Shown piece after piece: positions 37,625-48,836 of a stretch of 64,000 nt of DNA. Under the pieces are notes generated by a model. The model did not search any database. It was not told where the DNA came from and saw nothing but the letters and a program-made list of their open reading frames with translations. The position numbers and the translations under genes are program-made. The stretch is from Thunnus maccoyii (lineage: Eukaryota > Chordata > Actinopteri > Scombriformes > Scombridae): assembly GCF_910596095.1 (NCBI RefSeq), contig NC_056536.1:17531291-17595290 (forward strand), written 5' to 3'. Positions within the stretch are counted from its first letter, which is position 1. Each line of letters starts with the position of its first letter.

Positions 37625-37974
37625 TAGAGCTGCAATGATTGGTTGATTAATCGATTAGTCAACAATAGCAAATTAATTGGCAACTATGTTGGTAATTGAA
37701 TAATTGTTTCTGCCATTTCTCAAGCAAATATACTCTGGTTTCAGTTTCTCAGATGTGAGGACTTCATCATATGTCACAGTAAAATTAAAAATCTTTAGGT
37801 TTTGGACTGTTGGTCATACAAAACAAATAAATTGAAGACATCACTGTGGGCTCTGAGAAATTGTGAATGCCATTTTTTTTTTTTTTACAATTATTTAACA
37901 TTTTATGGATTAAATGATTAATTGAGAAAAAAATTGACAGATAAATCAATAATGAAAATAATTATTGCAGTGAG
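37625..37974 (+). mobile_element. Decayed MITE (hAT-like, common in teleost genomes)
   Basis: Begins TAGAGCTGCAATGATT with ATTAATCGATTAGTC, and ends AATAATTATTGCAGTGA, so the termini are inverted versions of one another (GAGCTGCAA.. / ..TTGCAGTGA). The interior contains GAAGACATCA and CAAGCAAATA. The AATCGATTAGT-rich ends are those of a very abundant non-autonomous fish element. It has no coding capacity. A second copy in the same orientation is at 61487-61860. No clear target duplication was found. Confidence 0.75.
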
Positions 37975-40900
37975 GCAGTTTGTAGGTCTCAGAGAGAGTT
38001 TGACCCCTCTGAGGTATAAATGACCCCAAACATAAGATATGTCAATATGTAAATATTATATGGATACAGTACATACAGTAACATACTGTACATTCATGTT
38101 CACAGGTATTCAAAGACAAAGAAATTGAAATAAAATTAATACAATCTATTCATGCATGGCCTATATAGCATATAAAGCAAGGAATATTTCCTTTTTTGGT
38201 GTAATTACACTTCATGATCATTTTGTCATGTTCATCAAATGTGAAAGCTCAGTTTTTGGCAACTGGAAGGATTAGCGCTTCCATACTTTTATAAATATTA
38301 GATTTTAATATTTTAGAGACAAATCCAAAAAGTATTTAAATTTAGAAAATGGGTAGTTTTGCAAATATTATTATTATTTTTTACATATACTGTAGTTGTG
38401 TGTGTGACACCCCCAAACAATGAGAAAATAAAGCCCCTTTAAACAAAACAAGAGTTAAAACTGTCACATTTGACACCATATTGACTTGTTTTCTTGTATT
38501 AACTGCATGTATAAGCCTTGTTGATCCTCAACTGAAAAGCAACAGCTTTCTGAAACAGTAATATATCTACAGTTTCACTCTGTTTGCATTTTGTGGGGGG
38601 GCAGTCATTAAACTCATGCAGTGTAGCCAAATATTGTTCAAACAAATAGAACTTAATTTCATATTCCAGGGAAGATCCCAAAGTTTCCAAAGATACCAAA
38701 TAACATCAAGCTGAATTTTGGGGGAATGTGTATAAAATGATGCAGGAGACATCAAGAATATTTCCATTTGATGGAGCAGATGTTTAAGGGATGTTCAAGC
38801 AAAACAGAAAAAAAAAATACACTCCTTCTCTCTCCCTGCAGCGAAAACAACGCTGTGCGAGTGAGAATATTACAGAATGTGCTGCAATGATGAACATTTC
38901 CTCCTGTTTCATGTTTAACCCTGCTCATTTCCCACAGTAAGAACTCCGGAAACACACAAGTGTGCACAGCAGCTTGGGGGGAAGATGACTGATGGCTTGT
39001 TGTCATGATGTTTGGGATTCTGCCGACTCGAAGCCTCTTGGCTCACTGAAGCTGTGAAGCGCTGCAGTACATACTACAGGCTATTGTTGAGAGGTCCTGG
39101 TATTAGCAAGGTATTGCTTCATTGTCACATTGTCGAGCCTGTGCAGAATGCAGTTATCTGTAATGCCCCTGGTCATTTGCACAGTAGTTGCACTGGATTT
39201 GAGATTATGGTTCATGTACTGTGACAGATTTCATACGATTCAACAATGAAGCAAAGACAATTATTAGAATTTCACAGCATGAGTGGATGGATTTTTTTTG
39301 TTGCTGTTTTGAAGTGATATTTCCTGGATTGTGTGTGGGCTAGGTATACACTAAGCTAAACCTTACTTCTGACATCACTATCTTTCAAAAATGTCAATAT
39401 TTGAAAAACACTGACATGCTCTATCAATCATATGGATAGCCATCTTTCAGGCGGTCAATGTGCCACACTTGAATATCTGTGTCTGGTGGTGCCTCAGCCT
39501 TGCTCGGACCATTTCTCTCTATTTCTGTCCTTTTCTCTCTTGCTTTTTTTCTCATTGTCCCTCTACAGCTTTACTGTGATGTCTCATTGATGAGCCTGAG
39601 CTCCATAAACATGCATAGATGACTGTCATCTTCGCCTCCTGGAACTGCATTAACAGCGGTGACCTCTGTGACTGGTGGTGACAGTCGTCTGTCAACGCTG
39701 GTTAATTCTCAGTCTTGTGAGGGTCAAGAGCTGACATATAATGAGGCTCGACAGCGTTGGAGGGCCAGACAAGGGTCTGGTGTCAACAGCGGTCGTAGCA
39801 TCACGTCAGCAGCAGCAGCAGCAGGATGAGGGTTCAATTCAAACCACTGAGGTAATCCGAGCACGGCCACGGCTGATCCCAGGGCCTCGACTGCCTATTG
39901 ACACACATCAGAGCATGGACGCAAAACAAATTAGCATCAGTCAATATTCTCTCCCTCCTCCTCCCTCCTGACACAGCCACCCAAGTGCTGCCATGTTTAC
40001 CTCACCTCCAGTCAAAACAATAGATACAATGGTGAGCATGATGGAGAATGCCTGCACTGAGTTCAAAGAGGATGTTTTGGGGGGGGTTAAGGGCAGAATA
40101 TTCACATTTCTGGCCTATGTGTAAATGGGGTGCAGAGTTTGGTTTGAGGGAAATCAAATGCAAACTTGTGTTTGTGGGATCCATTTCATTTTCTCTCTCT
40201 CTCTCTCTCTTTTTTTAATTTTTTTTATTTCTGCAGGCATCTCATGCAAACACTGTGGTTTAGGGGATGCAAGCTGTCCAGAGGAGCTGTTTTTTTGTGC
40301 TAAATGTGATAATATAACTTCTGTTGCATAAAGGTGCCAGGCAGTGACGTGGAACAACACTTCAAATATGCTAATCAAACATATGGCACGTCTAGGAACA
40401 AACACAGGATTGCTGTTCTTGTCCTACAAGATAAAAAGGTTACTTGGTTTTAAATGTAATTTGAATGCGTCCATGGGGCTGTAATTGGCTGTTGTATTTT
40501 TTTTTTTAATTCGTTTGCATACGGGAAAGCAGAGATTGCTCACACCTGTTTTTTCTCTTCCTCTTCCGTCCCCTCCATCCCCCACCCCAGCTCCCCCCTC
40601 CCTCTGCTGAAAGCCATTACAGAAATACAATTTCTAATACCTCCGCACAGGTCTTCGATCGACTGCAAACAAATTTATATTCAGGCGGTAAACAGAAAGC
40701 TGCAGAGATTTATTTATTGAGTGTGGAGGAGAGAAACAAGCTAGCGCGTGAACCCTGAGTAACCTCCGAGCTGACATGAAGATGGATCAGTGCGCCATGC
40801 AAATGCATGGAGAGAAGGGATATATTGCACTCAGTCATTCAGCACATCGCTGCCTGTAGAATCCCATTAACTCCCACAGCTGGGATCATATTTCTGTGTT

Positions 40901-41083
40901 GTAAGAATGCAGTTAGAAGTTGTTCATTACGCTGGATTATTTTGTAATTACTGCAGACTTAAAAGACACAGAGAATGTTATTAAAATCAAACGACGAGAA
41001 CAGAAACAGATAGTTGAGGTTTTTATTAAATATTACGAGTGTTTGTTTCGTACTGTTATCTGAATCTGAAATATTAATACAGC

Positions 41084-41085
<2 letters not shown>

Positions 41086-41156
<71 letters not shown>
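41086..41156. repeat. (AAT)n microsatellite
   Basis: About 23 uninterrupted AAT units, 1.6 kb upstream of the hoxc1a start. Confidence 0.98.
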
Positions 41157-41158
<2 letters not shown>

Positions 41159-42166
41159 CATGTGTGGCATAGCTTTTAATTAATATATTAAATGTATCAA
41201 TTATTAGATGAATTAATGAAAAAAGATTTTTCATTGATTGATCAAGGAAAAATAAATAATTCAAATAAATTCAAAATAATGAATAATTTAATAAAATCAT
41301 TGATAATTTCTTAATCGTCTAAACTGATGACATGTAACATGGCTGAGTTTAAGAGCTTAAAATAAATCTGGTGCATTTTTTAAGTTGATTTTGTATTTAA
41401 TTTCTCAGAAATATAAGAAACTGAAAGCAGTTTAGGTATTAGACATTAACATTGGCTCATCAAGATATGATCAGCTCTATTAATTATCGTTATTTTAAAT
41501 GTATGCCAGCAGGCTGAGCGTATCTCAGTGATGTATCTAAAAGTAGGTCACCAGACACACAAAACTTTTGCAGCACTGTGCAGCTTCTTGACATTTCCAT
41601 TTCTGTATACTGGGGGTGAAAACACTGAGCTGCCGGCTGCTTTCCTGCAGATCTACTGCTGCACCAAAACACAGGCCAGTTGGATTGTTTGTAGGCCCAG
41701 CAGTCCTGGATTTGTGTTATTTTCAACCCATCTGTGCTCTTTTGGAAGTTTCTGTCATTTCTGCTTGTTTAAATAGCAGCATGCAGTGTTGTTTGCACAT
41801 GCATGAGAAGAATCACACGATGATTAATTCCTGTTTAAACAGAGATACTGTATGTTGGAAGTCATGAAAACAGATTTTTCTTCAGGCTCTATTTAACGAG
41901 CATGCTCTATTTTTGGCAGAGGGATCAGCTCATCCAGATGAGGAGCTCGTTTAACCTGGATACACACGTCCTCTCTGTCACTTACAACTTCTTGATCTCC
42001 GCTCGGAGCCGTTTTTTTGTATATTTGTTCGAGGCTAATTACAAATCTGCTGCCACTGAACTTCTATACCAGCTGTCACGACCTCTGAACCCATTAAGTG
42101 TGCCTTTCACATGACCTAAGCCCTTTGCTAAAGAGGGCCTCGGGTTTTTCAAGAAGGCTTCACACA

Positions 42167-42592
42167 ATTTGCATAATCCATTAGCTGCATCAATGTAGGC
42201 CTATATTATGCTAATTTAGCTTTGGGGTGGAGGGGGAGTTTTCATTGTTGAAATGAAAAATAATCTTAATTTGACTCAAAGAAAACTTTCTCTTAAAGCC
42301 AAGAAAGCTGTGTAGACTCTCAACTGGATGGTGCAAACACGCCTGACGTCATAGCCTACCTACCTGTCTGAGTAGGTGAGAGGCCCCATGAAGGCCCCCA
42401 GTGTCTAATAATCTTCATTGCTGCTTTTTTTAGGATGTATGTTGCTATGGCCTGCTCCGGTCACCATTAAATTGTTGACCTGAAGTGAGTTTCACAACTT
42501 GCTCGCTCGGCTTAATCAGTGTTGTCCTCCCTGATGACAGAGATGTCCAGCTATTGGCCGAGACCAGGAGGGCACGTCATCTCCATCAATCA
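42167..42592 (+). promoter_or_regulatory. hoxc1a: hoxc1a promoter cassette: octamer, CRE, Meis, CCAAT, Pbx-Hox sites
   Basis: In order: octamer ATTTGCAT (42167-42174), CRE TGACGTCA (42344-42351), Meis/Prep site TGACAG (42535-42540), ATTGG (42553-42557), CACGTC (42573-42578) and CCATCAATCA (42583-42592), the complement of TGATTGATGG. TGATTGATGG is an exact Pbx-Hox1/2 bipartite site of the type in the Hoxb1 rhombomere-4 autoregulatory enhancer, which also uses Meis/Prep and Oct/Sox sites. The last site lies 130 bases before the start codon. Autoregulation is inferred from these motifs. Confidence 0.55.
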
Positions 42593-42722
42593 GGGACTGC
42601 TGTTTCTCCTCTGAGGAATGTCCCCACGGTCGTCCAGCCGCCTGACCATGCGTTACTGGATGCATGAGAGGCCGGGCATGAAGTGAGACCCCGTCCAATG
42701 ATTATGCAGGGAAGAGGTGATA

Positions 42723-43254
42723 ATGACTTCCCATCAAGAGTTAACGGCCGAAGGGGAGAGTAGCCCTCTGTTCACGGGCTGCTGCCGAGCAAAAGAGGTC
42801 ATAAACCTGGACCTGGGCGGCAGGACTCATCCTGAACTCGGCAGTCGTGAGGAGGGAGAACTGGAGGTGGAAGTTGCCTCAGGATTTAATTCTCCGCATC
42901 CCCGTTATTTAACTCTCTCCAACTGTTTGACTCTGTGCACCTCTTCGGACAGCCCTCCTCCTCCTCCTCCACCGTGTGAGACTCTGGAGGGCTTCTCCAC
43001 ACCGGCCTGCCCCCACTCGTCCCGTGTCCCCTGGCGGTGTAAGGAGCAGGGGCAGGGCTCTCCAGGACGCGGATACTGCGCGTCAAATAACATCGAGGCA
43101 AGACACTCCGGTTTTGGGTCACTTGCAGAGCAAATTCAACTCTATTCTCACGGTGGCGCCGAGATTCACAACTCGGACTGTAACGTAGCAGAAATGGATG
43201 AAAGGAGTAAAACTTTTGAGTGGATGAAAGTGAAGAGGAGTCAGCATCGGGCGG
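42723..43254 (+). CDS. hoxc1a: hoxc1a exon 1 (N-terminus and FEWM hexapeptide)
   Basis: First exon of a group-1 Hox factor, another member absent from mammalian HoxC. I start at the ATG 42723 (MTSHQELTAEG); the open frame begins at an upstream GTG with a stop at 42699. The N-terminus is Glu/Gly-rich, has a run of seven prolines, and ends with TFEWMKVKR (hexapeptide W at residue 167). This is the group-1 form of the hexapeptide, with Glu where Hoxa1/b1 have Asp. The donor GCGG/GTAAGT is phase 1. Spliced length is 312 residues. Confidence 0.93.
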
Positions 43255-46200
43255 GTAAGTTTGAGCTCGAGATGAGCGATAAAGTCATTTTAAGAGGAGA
43301 GTATGTACAGAATAGATGTGTTCGTGATTAAATGTGGTCTTTAGATAACTTTCATTCATTGTTGGAAAAAGTTTGGTCGAAGTTTTCTCCACAAGCTGGA
43401 AAAAAAGAGAGGAAAAAAGCTGACGTGTTTTGTGCGTCACCGTGCACAGTTTCCTCCGTCACCAACAAACAAAAATGTAAAATTATTCTCCCACTTTTTT
43501 TTTTTTTTAGTGCAGATGAAAACGTCTGAGAGGCAGATATAGCTGTTTCCACGACGCCACATTTGAATATGCACATGAGGACTCGGTTACCATTTCCTTA
43601 ACGGTTCCATGTTAATGTCAGACTGTTATTTCATGTTTTTGCTCCACCTACTGTTAAAAGCAGGATTCAGATTGTACACAGAGGGAAGGTGGAGTACAGT
43701 ATAAGGCCTGCTTAGCCTCAGTGTATATTCAACCCAGAAAATGATCAATTATTTACCCTTGCCCTTACTAACCAGTAGCCTTTGAATAATGCATCAGACC
43801 ACTGCCTGTCGAGACTCACAGGAAGTTGAGTAAAACTTACTCCTGTAAGCCTGAGAGCTCCCTGAGTATTGATTAGTTGTCTGTTTGTAATGAAAGCCCT
43901 TGTGTATTGATTTCAGTTTGCAGCACCTTTACATGTGTCCACCTTTTTAACATAATTGCTGTCACAGATCATCATTTCTCTGACTGATGAGTCCTGGGCA
44001 GAGAGCCCACAGAAGAATACACATCCCAGGCTTTAAAAAAATACCAATAGCCTACTAATGTGAAAAATGCCTATCAATCCTCAAATTTATGTGAGTTATA
44101 GTATCTCGTATAGATCCCTCATTTGATCAATAATGTCAGTTGACTGACTGACCACTGTACTTGGGCTGGGTTTCATAAATTTTACATGGAGGAAGATTTA
44201 CAACAATGGTGGTCCAGTCTCTTTTTTTTTCACAGCACAATCTCTGTCTGCTGTAAGCGTGCTGCTGACCCAAATGTTCAGTGACCAAAGCTGCAGGTTG
44301 GTCGTAATCACTGAGGGTTTGTGATAAAAGGCCTGAGTTTTTCTGTGAGGGGTGCAGTAAACACAAACCTTCACAAAATTCAGATTAGTAGGTAAAATGA
44401 TGCAGCCAGTCTGCACAAAAGGTGTCACAGACACATTTGATTTGACTACAGTGTTGTTGGATGCAACGAAACTGCAATTTATAGCTTTTAATTGCCTACT
44501 TGCATGTTCAAAATCCAGATTGGTGGGTAAAATTGGTGCACGTTCAAACAGCTTGTGAAACATAATTTCTGATGATGCCAGTGTAAGAGAGGGAACACAT
44601 TTAATCTGACTTGGAGTCACAAATATTTAAATTTTACATGATGCAACAAGCACAAACTGACAAAAAAAAAAATCAATTTAGTGGTTAATGATGAGTCTTC
44701 ACACACCTGGATGAACATTCCTCTGATGAGAGAAGCAAAAGGTGACACGAACACCTTTTGATTTGTCATAATATTCATAAAACACATTAGCCACTCATCA
44801 GATCCAAATCTGTGCACTTCAGAAAGCCATTTGCTTGCACCCACCCACGCAGACACAGAGACATCTCCTCAGCACTGTTAGTATCTTTGTAACCTCTTTC
44901 TGTATCTCTCTGAAGGGGATCATATGTAGGAGTAACTCATTAGTGCTACTGTGTAACTTGTAAAAGAGTCATTAGTGAAAGTACGCTTTCCTCTGGAGCT
45001 TGTATTGGTTTTGGCACGGAACAAAGTCCCGCGTATTCTTCCATGTTGAAAGGCCTCCACAGACCTGCTGTAACCTGATCTCCTGGCTTAGTGTATATAC
45101 TCCCAGTGCGTCATTCTTCAATTATGCTTTGACAGCACCTGAATTACTGTGGGCTGGATGCCCAGATGACTGAGGCAATGTGTATCGATCTATCCCTTTT
45201 CTTCTTCCCTCTCCTTGGCTTGGAAGGCCCTTCCATTCCCTTTGCTATAGCTGGCTATTTTTAAGCATGCAAGTCATTTCTCAAATATTTAGTTTGATTC
45301 TTTTATGCCTTCTGGTGGGCATCAATTCTATTATCTTTGGAGCCATTAATCAGAATGTGCATGTGATTTGCACTCCTGAAAGCTGGAGTTCTTAATTACG
45401 TACAGTTCCTCTGTATTGGTTCTTCATATGCACTTCTCTCTAATTCTCAGCCTTGGTTACCTTGACATTCATTTTCTTAAAACACAGATGTCGACATTTA
45501 TCCTATAACTGACCTTTCCATCTGCCGTGCTTTTCCTAGTGGCTAGAGGCCTGTTAACCTTCCTCTCCGTGAGTTGTGGTGTGAGACATTGCACTACACC
45601 TGGCACACAGACTCCATTACACAGCAGCAGCAGCAGCACATTTTCTCGGAGGCAAAGATACACACTGACGACTGCCACAGTGTCAGCAATGAAAAAAATC
45701 AAGATATAGTTGCAGTTCCTGTCATTCATTGCACATAAGTAGCACAGATGATACTTTAATGTGTAACCCAGAAACCTCAGAGGAAAAAAATGGAGACATT
45801 TGTCATTAACGCAGTGTTTGAAAGGATCTGTAAACTGTTAAACTGTCATTGACACAGAAAGGCCTAAAGGGAAATTATTAATGATTCTGATGAATACAGT
45901 TAATGGACTGTAAACGCTACAAAGTTGTTTTGAATCGCCAAACAGTCCTACTTTTTCTACATATCTGCAACACACAGCAGCACGTTCTTTTTTTCTACGA
46001 TTCAGTGAACTTGTCCAGGACACACCAACACCTCTGCAACATATATAGCAATCCAGTCCAGCCGTGCCATTAATGTGAAAATCTTCCAGAGTCTGAGATG
46101 TATGTCAACTCACATCTCTGTTAATTTCCCAGACTGTGATGTGGGCTTGGGATTTTGTCTAGTGTTGCAGAGATGTTTTACAGCACCACAAGATTTTTGC

Positions 46201-46700
46201 AATGTGCCTATAGGCTATTGCTAAATTTGATAGCTGTTTGAAATACATCTTTGTTACATAGACAGAAAAATGGTTCCCAGGGTGAAGACTTTAAATCAAG
46301 AAACTGGCTCGGGGCCAAATTTTATAAATCAGTTTTTTTGGAAATAATTTTATTGAAGGTTTGGATTTACAGGTTTACAGGTTGAAGAAATTCAACTCAT
46401 TTCTTCAGTATCAAACAAACCTGTAAATGTGTATTCATTTATATTCCTCATTAACACACAACTTAACAGGCCATCATATAATAAATAGTTGACTATGTAA
46501 TTTGTACAAATTAGAAGATTTAACTACGTATGACTGACGTTGATCAAAGTTTATTATATCAGAAATGTGCTCTGGGATAATTTTTCATCCTATTTCCTGG
46601 ATATGGGCGTGGATAATTTTATTCAGAAGGGTTTTGTGCTTCTTTTGTGATTAACCTCATTGATCTTGCTGACGACTGTTTTCATGTCCTCTGTTCCTAG
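43255..46700 (+). other. hoxc1a: hoxc1a intron
   Basis: At 3.4 kb it is long for a Hox intron and by far the longest in this window. It contains an imperfect direct repeat of about 137 bp period (44360-44620), a 64-bp compound inverted repeat (46365-46428) and AT-rich DNA. Open frames on either strand show no recognisable protein. Confidence 0.8.
46365..46428. repeat. Compound inverted repeat (two nested stems)
   Basis: The outer arms ATTTACAGGTTT (46365-46376) and AAACCTGTAAAT (46417-46428) pair over 12 bp. The inner arms TGAAGAAAT (46383-46391) and ATTTCTTCA (46399-46407) pair over 9 bp around a 7-base loop. It lies in the hoxc1a intron, 273 bp before exon 2. It could be an RNA hairpin or a MITE remnant. 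Confidence 0.6.
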
Positions 46701-47107
46701 CCAGGATGCACATGACCTGTGGGTTCAGTATCGTTGGCTCGGGCCTCGGTGCTGTGGAGGCTGGAAGCGGCAGCATCTGCGCGGACGTCCATCCCACGTT
46801 GAACGGGGCCCCGAGGACCAGCTTCAGCACCAAACAGCTGACCGAGCTGGAGAAGGAGTTCCACTTCAACAAGTACCTGACGCGGGCCAGGCGGGTGGAG
46901 GTCGCCAGCACCCTGCAGCTCAGCGAGACGCAGGTGAAAGTTTGGTTTCAGAACAGACGCATGAAGCAGAAGAAATTACAGAGAGACGGGCTGCTCTCAG
47001 ACCCGGGGCCCGCGGCTGCGCACTCCCACGCCGACGCTTTGGACACCTGCCCCTCTCCTGGACTGTCCTCGCCAAAAAAAAAAAAACACCTGCCTCTGAA
47101 CTTCTGA
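46701..47107 (+). CDS. hoxc1a: hoxc1a exon 2 (homeodomain)
   Basis: Starts after TCTGTTCCTAG; CC completes Ala178. The homeodomain is at residues 212-271: [64 protein letters not shown] and RRMKQKK are group-1 marks and W48/N51/R53 are intact. The hexapeptide-homeodomain linker (about 43 residues, [13 protein letters not shown]-rich) is roughly twice that of HOXB1. The tail is short, with a [10 protein letters not shown] end encoded by a poly-A run (47076-47087), and stops at TGA 47105-47107. AATAAA at 48129-48134 or 48165-48170 may end the transcript. Confidence 0.94.
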
Positions 47108-48663
47108 GCCGCAGGAGCCGCATCATGCATCAGGCAGCGAAGGGCACCAGCCTGCAGATGTTTTGATTCCCGTTTGCATCGCTTTCAATCAGGCTTCACC
47201 TTTATTTGCTTACCACGATGGATGCTTTTCGCAAGAGGCGCAATGGCAAGTTTCTTCATGCAAGAACGGGTCAAAACAATTTGTCATCCTCCCCGGCTTC
47301 AGACTGGCGCTCTGATTTGAATATTAAAATTCAAGTCATTGCATCGCGCTCCTATCTACACAGTGTAAACGAAGATACAAAATTATATTAATTGTCCATA
47401 GAAGCTGTGGCGGGCTATGTGTTTATTTATTTTGTACAATTTATTCAGGAGCTGGCTTTACTTGAATATATTTATTCAGCAGGACATGTGCTTCCTAGTT
47501 TTGTTTAAAGTAACACGAATGACTTATTTTTATTTATTCAAGCTCTACATTTGACAATATTAATTTTATTGACACAGAAAGAGAGAAAATACATTTTTGT
47601 AAGTTTTTACAAACGCTGCTTTTTCAATCAATTTTAAGTTCCAGCATTATGGAGATTTCTTTCTCCGAGTGTCTTCTTTAAAAAGCTGCTCACGTTCAAC
47701 ATTAACATAATGTTAAACATTTAACGTGACATTAAGAAAAAAGTCAGATGCACCTGCTGTAGACAGAGCACATCTTTAGTGTTATATCTAGGAAGATAAT
47801 TATGTGGATAAATTAATAGATTCCCTCTCATCGTTTTAGATGCTGTATGTTTTGTTCGGTTTTAAGGCTTTTCATTATCCTCCTTTCACGGAAAGATTAA
47901 AATGGCATAATTGACTGATAGATTTATTGACCGCTCGTATTAAGAGTATTGATCCGTGGTGATCCATCTATTTGAGGCACAAATCTGGGAGCATTTTGCA
48001 TGCATCTGTAACTGCATGTTAATGGAATGTAGAAACATCACGATCGGGAGTTGTTGCGTCTTTTATTACCTCTATACATGCATCAGAAAATGATAATTTA
48101 GCTTGAACACTCATGCGGGAGAGCAGACAATAAAACGCTGTCTGTGCTGTTTTGCGAATCAACCAATAAATTTTGTGGTCCCAGCAGCTCGAGCAACTAA
48201 ATATTCCTTCCAAGATTCACATCTCATCTCGTACAAAGTAAATGATTGTAAACTCGGCCCTTAAACACCGTTATGTTCGCGGTGAGTGCGACGCGTTGTT
48301 ATCATGTTAATGCCTATTTTAATATCAAGATATGGGCCATCAGCCTCATTCAGTCTGTGTATGGAAATATTTTTGTTTAGCTTCCGATTAGCGGTGTTTG
48401 CACTGGATATGAGGTTTACTGGATCCAAAACGGATATTAATGATAACAAAGTAATTTTTTCTGAGGCAGCAAACGAAAGGCTAGAATTAAAATGAATTAA
48501 TTAGCTATGTTTAAACCTTTAACAGGTGTCCTCATTTGAGCTGGACATGTAAACAAAATACAAATAATCATAATCATAATAATTAGACAATTGCGCCTCT
48601 GCAGGGCGCAAGAGTGGACATGAAGGCTGTAAGGCCAAGATAATATATGCGGTTAAACCAGAG

Positions 48664-48685
48664 TTCACCCCTCACCTCTTGACCT
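48664..48685 (-). promoter_or_regulatory. Triple half-site array, two overlapping DR2 repeats 3' of hoxc1a
   Basis: Three half-sites on the minus strand, each spaced by two: AGGTCA (48680-48685), AGGTGA (48672-48677) and GGTGAA (48664-48669). The first pair is an exact DR2; the third half-site is one base off the RGKTSA consensus as written. The array lies 1.56 kb past the hoxc1a stop, comparable to the retinoid enhancers 3' of Hoxa1 and Hoxb1. Confidence 0.5.
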
Positions 48686-48777
48686 TTGTCTTGCCTCGGG
48701 ACAACGATGACCCGGTCAGCAGCTCAGTCAGAGAAAGATGCGCCATTAATTTGGGTGACCTCCAAGTCTGAGCTTTT

Positions 48778-48836
<59 letters not shown>
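48778..48836. repeat. (CTTT)n microsatellite
   Basis: About 14 CTTT units. The Lys/Arg/Glu-rich minus-strand frames across it are artefacts. Confidence 0.97.

Larger units (their letters stand above)
32650..42166. other. hoxc3a 3' region and hoxc3a-hoxc1a spacer
   Basis: AATAAA at 33271-33276 may end the hoxc3a transcript. No Hox2-group exon is present between hoxc3a and hoxc1a. Contents: a GC-rich patch with GGGGTCA repeats (about 34760-34850), a MITE copy (37625-37974), a CT tract (40190-40212) and an AAT microsatellite (41086-41156). The rest is AT-rich single-copy DNA without recognised genes. Confidence 0.55.

Noticed and set aside
40749-40765. DR5-like TGAACC-CTGAG-TAACCT, 2 kb before hoxc1a
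   Set aside because: The second half-site (AGGTTA) breaks the RGKTSA consensus; left out to keep the repeat count strict.
42717-42722. GTG start for hoxc1a six bases upstream of the ATG
   Set aside because: Vertebrate Hox genes start at ATG, and the ATG at 42723 begins an MTS-type N-terminus.
32650-42722. Search for a hoxc2 gene between hoxc3a and hoxc1a
   Set aside because: No group-2 homeodomain or hexapeptide frame is present; HoxC2 is not expected in teleosts.
44198-44620. 140-codon minus-strand open frame in the hoxc1a intron
   Set aside because: Explained by the 137-bp direct repeat; no family resemblance.
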